A DNA stretch of 10,927 bases from Gammaproteobacteria bacterium (GTDB taxonomy: Bacteria; Pseudomonadota; Gammaproteobacteria; Enterobacterales; Kangiellaceae). The stretch covers positions 1 through 10,927 of the forward strand of contig JABXIW010000371.1 in the NCBI GenBank assembly GCA_013372875.1, written 5' to 3'. This document shows, piece after piece, positions 1-6,788 of the stretch (positions are counted from its first letter, which is position 1; each line of letters opens with the position of its first letter). Made by a program: the position numbers and the translations under genes. The notes below the pieces were generated by a model. That model saw only the letters and a program-made list of their open reading frames with translations. It was not told the origin of the DNA and did no database searches.

Positions 1-1197
1 ATATTACGATTAAAGAGCAACCCTAAAGGATTCCTTACATCTACCCTATGGCAAAACTTTTTACGACTGCTTAGGCTATTGCTCAGATTACTAGCCCATC
101 CAATTAGCACATTCATCGTATATGCACTTCAGCTATTTTATGGCGCATTATTAGGAGCTGAATTTAGCAAGCAGAGAGACTCTATACCAGAGAATGCAGG
201 GGTTTTAGATTGGCCCGTTATGCTTTGGAACCTCATGCCTGATGCAATGCATTCTTTCACTATTCTAGTTTTAATCATCTCACTTTTAAAAAGTGGTTCA
301 GATGCTCTAGAAGCTTATATGTTACGCAAAGAAAATCAAAAACGACTTGAACAAGAGCGAAGAATGCCTCCTGGTAGTTGGTTCACCAATTACTTTGTGA
401 AAGACATAAAAGAAATAATAGACCTAAACTTTGATTTAGTCGGTAGTGGGCAAGAACAAGCCATATTGGTACTCTCCCAATGTTTACAAACAGTCCGTAA
501 ATTAGCTGCATCATACGATGGAGGGAATGAAAGCTCGTTCAGTGTAAACTTAATGGTCGCAATGCGACGTGACGAAGTTGAGAGTGAGATTTCAAAACGG
601 TGGGATGACTGCAATATGTTTTTCGATGGAGCAAGTCCAGCAGCAGCCTACAACCAGATTGATGGAATTCTTACCCGCATTGCTTCTTGCAATAATCATC
701 ATACTAGGTTGTATATCACTAATGCTCATAGCTCCCATAAGACCTTGTTATTGCCAATAGTAGACGAAGAAGATCAAAATAGTACAAAGACCCCTCAAAG
801 AGTTCTTGGTGCACCTAAAGCATTTTCTAGTAATCACCCCCAGTACCATTCTGATTTATTGCGTGATATTGAGATTTGGCTGTACAAAGAACAAAAGAGA
901 TTTTTTTCAAGTGATCAAGCCGACAAACTTTACCAGTACTACGTAAATGATAGTTCTGTACGTTCATTACTCTCAATACCCATCGAAAGCCTGTATCGCG
1001 TAGTTACAGAGGACAACGAGGTAATAGAGGAGCAATCCATCTCTATGGTGCTTAATGTATATGCTAGCCATAAGAATATGTTGAGAGAAAACCCTGACGT
1101 CTTCATTAATCTTATTCAGCCTATTCTTGATACAATGGCACTAGCGTTTGAAGAGCTTAAGTTATCTCTTGAGGAACCAGACACTCATGCTCAATAA
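1..1197 (+). CDS. Membrane-anchored protein with GAF-like C-terminal domain (5' end outside window)
   Basis: The frame is open without a stop back to position 1, so the gene almost certainly starts upstream; the TTG at 79 is only an internal candidate with no ribosome binding site. About 398 residues are visible. Counting from the window edge, a basic amphipathic stretch leads into a hydrophobic segment at about residues 34-54 and a second at about 80-98. A charged linker (KENQKRLEQERR) and a soluble region of about 270 residues follow. The tail has the look of a GAF domain's last strands and helix: a SLLSIPIESLYRV strand, then SMVLNVYASHK, then a helix with ILDTMALAFEELK. The likely topology is two membrane helices with a cytosolic sensory or ligand-binding domain. 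Enzymatic motifs are not visible. It converges on the recombinase operon and is probably cargo. The protein family is not recognised, and a role in phage defence is speculation from context. Confidence 0.8.
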   Translation: MLRLKSNPKGFLTSTLWQNFLRLLRLLLRLLAHPISTFIVYALQLFYGALLGAEFSKQRDSIPENAGVLDWPVMLWNLMPDAMHSFTILVLIISLLKSGSDALEAYMLRKENQKRLEQERRMPPGSWFTNYFVKDIKEIIDLNFDLVGSGQEQAILVLSQCLQTVRKLAASYDGGNESSFSVNLMVAMRRDEVESEISKRWDDCNMFFDGASPAAAYNQIDGILTRIASCNNHHTRLYITNAHSSHKTLLLPIVDEEDQNSTKTPQRVLGAPKAFSSNHPQYHSDLLRDIEIWLYKEQKRFFSSDQADKLYQYYVNDSSVRSLLSIPIESLYRVVTEDNEVIEEQSISMVLNVYASHKNMLRENPDVFINLIQPILDTMALAFEELKLSLEEPDTHAQ

Positions 1198-1204
1198 GAG
1201 TTGG

Positions 1205-1233
1205 GTGACGAATGCGTTACTGTGCCATATAAT
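1205..1233 (+). promoter_or_regulatory. Sigma70-type promoter for the 54-aa gene
   Basis: A perfect -10 box TATAAT lies at 1228-1233. A partial -35 box GTGACG (four of six matches to TTGACA) lies at 1205-1210, with a 17-base spacer. The predicted start of transcription is near 1240, just before the GAGGAG ribosome binding site at 1246-1251. The promoter starts right after the stop codon of the preceding gene, so the small gene need not depend on read-through. Confidence 0.6.
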
Positions 1234-1258
1234 GAATTTATGATAGAGGAGATGCTTG

Positions 1259-1423
1259 ATGAGTAATCAGTGCAATAGTACTAAAACAACAACCGTGATT
1301 GTTGTAAACAGCGATGGCACTCGTGTGCTTAAACGAGTGGCTATTAACGACTTGCCTAGCAATAAGCGTAAGCGCTTACGTAACACTCGTTCTGTTGCTC
1401 TTTCAAAAGCGGTGTTCGGTTAG
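1259..1423 (+). CDS. Small basic hypothetical protein, 54 aa
   Basis: A short gene too small for most gene callers. It starts at ATG 1259, seven bases after a strong ribosome binding site (GAGGAG, 1246-1251), and ends at TAG 1421-1423. A promoter with a perfect -10 box sits directly upstream. The protein begins MSNQCNSTKT, continues with a likely beta-hairpin (TTVIVVNSDGTRVLKRVAI), and ends in a strongly basic segment (SNKRKRLRNTR) followed by SVALSKAVFG. There is no signal peptide or membrane helix. The basic tail would suit nucleic acid binding, but the family is not recognised. It lies between the membrane/GAF-like gene and the 3' end of the helicase gene, transcribed towards the latter. 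The reading frame is supported by promoter, ribosome binding site and spacing together rather than by homology. Confidence 0.6.
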   Translation: MSNQCNSTKTTTVIVVNSDGTRVLKRVAINDLPSNKRKRLRNTRSVALSKAVFG

Positions 1424-1471
1424 TTTTTATAATGCCTACATCTACCACGCAAGTAACTTTTCTTTATAGGT

Positions 1472-1492
1472 GCTCTAGATAAAAAATAGAGC
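1472..1492. terminator. Weak inverted repeat between convergent genes
   Basis: GCTCTA (1472-1477) and TAGAGC (1487-1492) form a 6-bp stem around the 9-base loop GATAAAAAA. It lies between the stops of the 54-aa gene and the helicase operon, where a bidirectional terminator would be expected. Neither strand has a good T tract after the stem, so it is a poor intrinsic terminator and the call rests mainly on position. Confidence 0.3.
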
Positions 1493-1496
1493 TATT

Positions 1497-3716
1497 TCAA
1501 CCTGCTACAACCTGTTTAATTAAACCACCTATACACACCTTGCGTTTAAGTGCAAGATTTCCCTTCTTGATAGCCGAATCTATTATAGATTGCCTCCCCA
1601 TGATGATAAGTTGTTGTGTCGGGCGTGTTGCTCCCGTATAGAGAAGTGTCTGATCTGTCATTCGAGAAGCACCTTCAGGCAAGATCATAATCGTGGTTGA
1701 CCACTGTGAGCCTTGACTCTTGTGAACAGTAATAGCATACGCTAGTTCAAGTTTTTCCAAGAGTTCTATTGTGAGCGGAACAGGGCCGCTATCTAACATC
1801 AAAGTCCCCACGGAGCCGTCTTCAAAAACCGTGTCAAATACCTCACTAATGTAGCCCAAGTCTCCATTGCGAACGTCTAATGCATAGTCATTTTGGTTTA
1901 CCATCACAGGATCGCCTTCTAACAGCCACTGTCCCTTAGTATTACGCCACTCAAAATGAGAAATAAGCGGATTCTTCACCAACTTACGATTCCCACCTAC
2001 ACGTTTCTGGAAATCAGAGTTAATGCTGTCTACACCGAGTATTCCTTTACGCACAGGCGATAACAAAACAGTATTATCTCTTCCTCCCGCCTGACACCAA
2101 AGGTCATAAGCCCTATTCAGAGTCATCTCTGTTTCCAGACTCGCATCTTCACTCTCTGATAACAGCCTATTTGTCAGTGGCAATTGGTAGGTTTCACTAT
2201 TCCTGATAGCGGTCGCAAAGCGATAAATTCCTGACTCCGAAGCCTGTCTCTTCACTTGCGAGAGGTTAAAGGTTGGCAAGGGCATATTAGGCTTAGTTAA
2301 ACTATGAAACACTAACCCAGCCCCAATAGGAGGTAGCTGCGCTACATCACCGACAAATAAAATGCGCGTAGCTTCAGGCAAAATCCCACACAACCGATAC
2401 ATTGAAAAGATATCGATCATTGATGCTTCATCGATAATAAGAAGAATATGCTCTGGCAATGGTTTCTTGCCTTCTCCCAAGTGGTCAGAAATCAATTTCG
2501 CGATAGTGCAAGCTTCATACCCTGTACTCTCAGACATACGCTGAGAAGCTCGTCCACTGAGAGCAACCTGCTTTATAATTAACTCATCAGCGAGTGCTCG
2601 ATAAACTGCTAGGACAGCCTGTAGAATGGTTGTTTTACCAGTGCCTGCGCCACCTGAAATGCAAGCAACTGGGGCAAGAACTGCACCTATTACCGCCTCT
2701 CGTTGCTCTTTTGTCAGCTCAAACGGCAGCGTGCTCTCAAATTGAGATAAAGCTTCACGAACATTTGTTTCAGTAACTAATCGTTCCCATATCGCTAAGA
2801 GTGACCCTTCGCCCCGTTTTCTATTAATTTTGTCAGTGATCGTTCGAGCAACTTTGTCTTCGATTAGTGCGCTTCCTATCGGAACTAATCCTTTATCGCC
2901 CACTCTGACTAATATGTTGTGTGCTAAGGCGACATCAACGATGGACTTCAACGCTTTCTTGCGTCTTATGAGCTTAAAAGCAGCAGCACCCAAGGCTTCT
3001 TCGTGAACAACAATATCACCCGTTTTAAGAGTCAAATTTGCAGCAGCCTGTTCAGCAACAGCACAAAGCACTTGGGGGCTATCGAGGCTCATATCCAACG
3101 ACTCAGCCAAAGCCAGAGCTTCTTTCCATGTTGCGCCCAGCGCCAATAGTAGAAAAGGGTTTTGTTTGACCGTTTGAATAGCTTTAGGCCCAAACACTTC
3201 GATCATTCTTCGGCCAAGGTGCGGATTCATATTTGCCTTCTGAACCCATTCAATCGCTTCCATCATTTGACGATCAGGCCAGTGGTGGACAAGTGAATAG
3301 GCCCGTTGTTTATCCACGCCTTTTATCAAACAAAGCCGCTCGATGTCTTTGTCGAGGATAATTTGCTCAATATTCTCGGTACGAGCGACTCTACTTGCTA
3401 TGACACTGCCTACACCTTCGACATTCTTAGCCAAATAGAAAGCCAACACTTCTCCAGAAAGCCTTTTAAACAAAGCACTTTTAGCGACTAGCAGATCTTC
3501 TGTATGACGCCATCCTTCAATTTCGTACGTCTGACTGGTCAACTCTCCTTGAACCTCCCAAAGAGTGCCAACTTTCACCTCAGAAAAAACGTTTTTGGGA
3601 AAACTAATGGCTAAAGTTCTAGTTCTCGGAACTTGGGAGCCATCAGGCGAGACAGCTATCGCTGTCACCTGATGAAATTGACGAATGTTCGTTACTTGGA
3701 CTGTCATCAATCCCAT
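1497..3716 (-). CDS. RecD2-like superfamily 1 DNA helicase
   Basis: A 739-aa protein, of usual RecD2 (YrrC-type) length, predicted to be an ATP-driven 5'-3' single-strand DNA translocase/helicase. The N-terminus (about 40-70) looks OB-fold-like, and helix-hairpin-helix-like segments follow at about 98-146 (NVEGVGSVIASRV, CLIKGVDKQRA), as in RecD2. The motor motifs are intact: Walker A GGAGTGKT at 355-362, Walker B LLIIDEAS at 425-432, motif III GDVAQLPP at 456-463, VKRQ at 488-491 with a candidate arginine finger, GDPVMV at 601-606, VHKSQG at 664-669 and GATR at 695-698. The start ATG 3716 has a good ribosome binding site (GGGGAG, 3725-3730) and overlaps the preceding gene by 10 bases. A second ATG at 3707 overlaps its stop as TGATG and is possible. 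As the last gene of the recombinase operon, it may process single-stranded or replicating intermediates of the element. That role is inference. Confidence 0.88.
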   Translation of the reverse strand: MGLMTVQVTNIRQFHQVTAIAVSPDGSQVPRTRTLAISFPKNVFSEVKVGTLWEVQGELTSQTYEIEGWRHTEDLLVAKSALFKRLSGEVLAFYLAKNVEGVGSVIASRVARTENIEQIILDKDIERLCLIKGVDKQRAYSLVHHWPDRQMMEAIEWVQKANMNPHLGRRMIEVFGPKAIQTVKQNPFLLLALGATWKEALALAESLDMSLDSPQVLCAVAEQAAANLTLKTGDIVVHEEALGAAAFKLIRRKKALKSIVDVALAHNILVRVGDKGLVPIGSALIEDKVARTITDKINRKRGEGSLLAIWERLVTETNVREALSQFESTLPFELTKEQREAVIGAVLAPVACISGGAGTGKTTILQAVLAVYRALADELIIKQVALSGRASQRMSESTGYEACTIAKLISDHLGEGKKPLPEHILLIIDEASMIDIFSMYRLCGILPEATRILFVGDVAQLPPIGAGLVFHSLTKPNMPLPTFNLSQVKRQASESGIYRFATAIRNSETYQLPLTNRLLSESEDASLETEMTLNRAYDLWCQAGGRDNTVLLSPVRKGILGVDSINSDFQKRVGGNRKLVKNPLISHFEWRNTKGQWLLEGDPVMVNQNDYALDVRNGDLGYISEVFDTVFEDGSVGTLMLDSGPVPLTIELLEKLELAYAITVHKSQGSQWSTTIMILPEGASRMTDQTLLYTGATRPTQQLIIMGRQSIIDSAIKKGNLALKRKVCIGGLIKQVVAG

Positions 3717-4174
3717 CCAGACAACTCCCCATAATTACGAACCACCGCAGCTTCTCGCGACTTCTGAATACCTAGTTCTTGACGTAACTCTTGGTTCTCA
3801 GACCTGAGCGAAGCAAGTTCAGATTTAAGAGGACTTAATTCAGCTTTAACTTCAGCCAATTCTTTCCTCAATCTACTTACTTCTGCTGAATTCTGATTAG
3901 AGCGCCTCTCCGCTCTCTCACGCGCATCTTTATGAGAAGCAATGGATTCATTAGACTCCCCATACCAACGCCTCTCAGCTTCAACTAGAAGCTCTCTGAG
4001 CTTAGGGTTTCCATTGACACTTAGTTGAGACCGCTTCAATACACCTTCATCAATAAGATTTGCTCGGTTAACCTTGTCTCCATTGCGGTACTCTCCGAAG
4101 TCATTCAACTCGTCCCGTTCAGCAATCCAGCTTATAAGGCGGTTAATCGTTTCTTGTGCTTTCAATTGACTCAT
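3707..4174 (-). CDS. Coiled-coil accessory protein of the recombinase operon, 155 aa
   Basis: The frame is open to a TTG at 4189. The ATG at 4174 is chosen because AGGGAGG (4180-4186) lies five bases before it, while the TTG has nothing comparable. This leaves an 11-base gap after the previous gene. The N-terminal half (MSQLKAQETINRLISWIAER, then VNRANLIDEGVLKRSQLSV) looks like a small helical or winged-helix DNA-binding fold. From about residue 80 on there is a long charged coiled coil, with regular heptads in SRLRKELAEVKAEL and SELASLRSENQELRQEL. The tail is short and ends SGWD. No enzymatic motif is present. Coiled-coil accessory proteins beside recombinase pairs are known, such as TnpC of Tn554, and an auxiliary DNA-binding role in recombination is the likely reading. 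The specific family was not established. Confidence 0.75.
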   Translation of the reverse strand: MSQLKAQETINRLISWIAERDELNDFGEYRNGDKVNRANLIDEGVLKRSQLSVNGNPKLRELLVEAERRWYGESNESIASHKDARERAERRSNQNSAEVSRLRKELAEVKAELSPLKSELASLRSENQELRQELGIQKSREAAVVRNYGELSGWD

Positions 4175-4185
4175 AGCGGCCTCCC

Positions 4186-4623
4186 TCAAGCATCCCTATC
4201 TGTTTGGGGAAGGGGTTCATTAATCTTTTGCTGTAACTTGGACATATCGACATTGGGCATTTGAGATAGGTTGTATTGCCAGCGAATAAATGTCTCTTTC
4301 CAGATTTTTTCTTTCACGGAATGCTCTGCTTTTAGGTGCTCAATTTGCCCCTTGAGTTCAGCATTTTCTTTAAGAAGAGCATCAATGGTGACGTCCCCAG
4401 TCTCAGTCACTACTTGGGGGTTATCTTTCAATGTCTTCTTTCGACGCCTGAAAGCTTCCTTAATCCCATCGTCTCCCATAAGGGTAAATGTCGATATTGA
4501 GTCTCGATTTAGACGTCTAGCAACTGCTTCCGCAAACGTATCCCAAGTAAGTTTACCAGACCATTTTGTAAGCACGTCTTCAACGATTGGAAGCTCTTTT
4601 TCTGTGATTATCTTCTTTTTCAT
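4186..4623 (-). CDS. Small wHTH-like/coiled-coil protein of the recombinase operon, 145 aa
   Basis: The start ATG 4623 follows GGAGG (4630-4634) by six bases and overlaps the preceding gene's stop as ATGA, so translation is probably coupled. Residues about 24-63 (KLTWDTFAEAVARRL through GDDGIKEAFRRRKKTL) have the pattern of a helix-turn-helix or winged-helix module. Residues about 80-105 (IDALLKENAELKGQIEHLK) form a coiled coil. The rest is polar. It is similar in plan to the next gene in the operon but not an obvious duplicate in sequence. It may correspond functionally to the accessory proteins of multi-recombinase elements (TnpC of Tn554, SRAP of strand-biased circularizing elements). That is an analogy from position and architecture, not a demonstrated homology. 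Confidence 0.72.
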   Translation of the reverse strand: MKKKIITEKELPIVEDVLTKWSGKLTWDTFAEAVARRLNRDSISTFTLMGDDGIKEAFRRRKKTLKDNPQVVTETGDVTIDALLKENAELKGQIEHLKAEHSVKEKIWKETFIRWQYNLSQMPNVDMSKLQQKINEPLPQTDRDA

Positions 4624-6788
4624 ACCTCACCTCCAAACAGCGCTAGTAGTTCGTTCTGCGTTTGTTCAATCACACTTTGGCTAACGGAATCCTGAACATT
4701 AATATCGACTTTCAAACCGCTTTCGATGAGAGCTATTTGTGTCTCAGTGGGATCTAACTCTTTCGGAATTCGAATTACGGTTCCTTCTGGAATATTTCCG
4801 TCTTCATACATTTTGATCACAGTGCGTGTGATCGCTAATCGTCTGCCATTGAATTTCAGCCAAGCTTCAGATCCATATTCACCGCGACGGGAAGCATCTA
4901 CCGATATTCCAAATTCTTTGGTTTGAGCTACTTCGAGCTTTCGCAGCCGTTCTAAACTTTTCGGTAATCCCTTGATACAGGCATGATCTTTACAAGCGAC
5001 ACAATCGCCCGCTTTTGTACATGGAGCCATAGTCCAGTCATGCTCACAGACTCCCCAGCCTGTAGGTTGAGCTGCACCCACTCGATTCTTATCCCCTAAC
5101 ATTTCATACGTAATCGGCACTCCCACCTTCACAGCTTCAATGGCCCTAAGTCCATTGTCTTTGGGAAGGCTTAGAACACTGTCTTTAGGGATATTAAGAA
5201 CGGCACGAGCCGTCGCCTCTCTCTCTTCTGGCGTCCGCAAATCATAAGCTTTGTTGTCTTGAATTCGTGTGCGGCCTGCAAACATAGCCAAATCTAGAGA
5301 GTCCATTTCTCCGCGCTCAGCCATTGTAGATAACCATGTTCGAATTTGGTGAGTAGAAATAGCGATTGGAGATCCATCTTCATTGCGGATATTCAATTTT
5401 TCAAATATTGAATCTTTAACTTCTGTTCGGCTATCAGAAGATCCCAAAGCAGTATTGAACTCATTTACGCTCGGAGTAACCCAGCTATACTCTTTAGCCA
5501 TGAAATCTTTATGAAATTCATTATCTCTCAAAAGACATAGTGCTTTGCTAACAGGAGCGTCAACCTCTTCTATATTTGGCCATTTAGGGTACTGCTTGGA
5601 ATACTTTTTCACTGAATATTCAGCAAGATCGCTATAGGTGATTTGAGTCTTATCTTTTATCAAGTTCAAGAACCATTTAGGACTACTCAACGCAAGTGCC
5701 ATTTCCTGCACATTCATCGTATCAGATGAAAACCGATTACTTAGAGTCAGTCCCATGGCTGCACATAGTTCTGCATAACTCAGAGGCTTGTTTTCTCCGT
5801 GGTTGAAACTGGTAATGCACTCTGAATGACGAAAGAATTTGTTGGGATGTTCAATTGCCCAAGCCGCTGCCTCTCGCGCTGGCATGCCAAGCTTCGTTAG
5901 TCGTTCTACAGCCTCTCTCACCGTATGCTCTAACTTAGGGTGAACTGGTTTGGGGATTACCCCGCCGCCCTTAGCAGCTTTCCATCGTAGGTTTAAGACC
6001 TCTGTTTCTTTATCTTCGACTTCACCCGTATCTGAGTTTTGAAAGGTTTCAATGGCAGTTGTCTCGAAAAGACAGTCGGTAGTCAAAAAGTACAACTCTC
6101 CTGCACGGCTTGGTGCAAACATAAGCAAAACCGCACAGCTCGACCAATAAAGTTCATAAGGTGTCTTTGCCTTGGTAAAAGCATCAGCTAGAGCTGCCAG
6201 TTCATGGCTTTCAAGCAAGCGTTCTTCTTGCCAATCCCTATCATCTTTTGAAGTCCCCTCCGAACGATCTTTCTGTCTCGGCCACGGACTTTTCTTCCAA
6301 GGGGTGTGGCACAAACATATTCTGTTTTCTTTTAACCACTTAAAAAGCTTCTTCATATGACCACCAGTGCCATAACGCGCTTGTGGTGTCAGTCGAGCTT
6401 CTACCGACTCTCTAGCCTTTGTAATTGTAGGTTCATCAAGTAGCAGTATGTCAGCAGTGCCATGAACTTCCTTTAACCCCCAATATGTTGCTTTAAGCGC
6501 ACGCATCATGTGGCTAGGAGCTATTTCCTTAATACTCTGTTGCTCTCGGACGTAAGCACGAGCAAAATCTAAAAAAGGTTGTTCAAATGGTTTGCCATCG
6601 CCTTTTCCTGCGGAAGACTCATATTCTGTAAACTGCATCCCAAGGTTCTTAGCTGTCTTCCAGTTAACAGTCTCAAAACCACCTTGCTCTTGATAGAGTG
6701 TTAAATCAAATTTAGCTCGATCTATGAAAGCTTTGAGGTTCTGTTCACAAGTAAGTTCTTTTCTGGATTTAAAAGGAATTACACTCAT
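4620..6788 (-). CDS. Large tyrosine-recombinase-fold integrase with Cys-rich tail, 722 aa
   Basis: This is the third recombinase of the operon and, at 722 aa, the largest. Its catalytic region keeps box I arginine R228 (APSRAGELYFL, 225-235), a lysine candidate at K270 or K273 (RWKAAKGGG), box II H480 and R483 (THQIRTW), and the nucleophile candidate Y515 (NKAYDLRTPEE). The box III histidine or tryptophan seems replaced by a GR pair (FAGRTRIQ, 503-510). Downstream there is a cluster of C581, H583, C590, C596, C599, H602 and C604 that suggests zinc binding, then about 120 residues ending LLALFGGEV. Long recombinases with a Cys-rich tail occur in Tn554-type systems (TnpB), and it probably works with its two upstream partners. 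ATG 6788 overlaps the previous stop as ATGA and has GAGGGGG (6793-6799) four bases upstream. Confidence 0.87.
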   Translation of the reverse strand: MSVIPFKSRKELTCEQNLKAFIDRAKFDLTLYQEQGGFETVNWKTAKNLGMQFTEYESSAGKGDGKPFEQPFLDFARAYVREQQSIKEIAPSHMMRALKATYWGLKEVHGTADILLLDEPTITKARESVEARLTPQARYGTGGHMKKLFKWLKENRICLCHTPWKKSPWPRQKDRSEGTSKDDRDWQEERLLESHELAALADAFTKAKTPYELYWSSCAVLLMFAPSRAGELYFLTTDCLFETTAIETFQNSDTGEVEDKETEVLNLRWKAAKGGGVIPKPVHPKLEHTVREAVERLTKLGMPAREAAAWAIEHPNKFFRHSECITSFNHGENKPLSYAELCAAMGLTLSNRFSSDTMNVQEMALALSSPKWFLNLIKDKTQITYSDLAEYSVKKYSKQYPKWPNIEEVDAPVSKALCLLRDNEFHKDFMAKEYSWVTPSVNEFNTALGSSDSRTEVKDSIFEKLNIRNEDGSPIAISTHQIRTWLSTMAERGEMDSLDLAMFAGRTRIQDNKAYDLRTPEEREATARAVLNIPKDSVLSLPKDNGLRAIEAVKVGVPITYEMLGDKNRVGAAQPTGWGVCEHDWTMAPCTKAGDCVACKDHACIKGLPKSLERLRKLEVAQTKEFGISVDASRRGEYGSEAWLKFNGRRLAITRTVIKMYEDGNIPEGTVIRIPKELDPTETQIALIESGLKVDINVQDSVSQSVIEQTQNELLALFGGEV

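Noticed and set aside
79..81. TTG at 79 as the true start of the membrane/GAF-like gene
   Set aside because: The frame stays open to position 1, there is no ribosome binding site, and the upstream residues read as plausible protein.
4175..4189. Second coiled-coil gene starting at the TTG at 4189
   Set aside because: The strong AGGGAGG at 4180-4186 is correctly spaced for ATG 4174 and would fall inside the coding region if TTG were used.
4025..4684. Plus-strand open frames opposite the coiled-coil genes (4025-4264 and 4271-4684)
   Set aside because: They lie antisense to well-supported genes with proper starts and overlaps. Their products are low in charged residues and rich in Ser, Phe and Cys, as expected for antisense translation.
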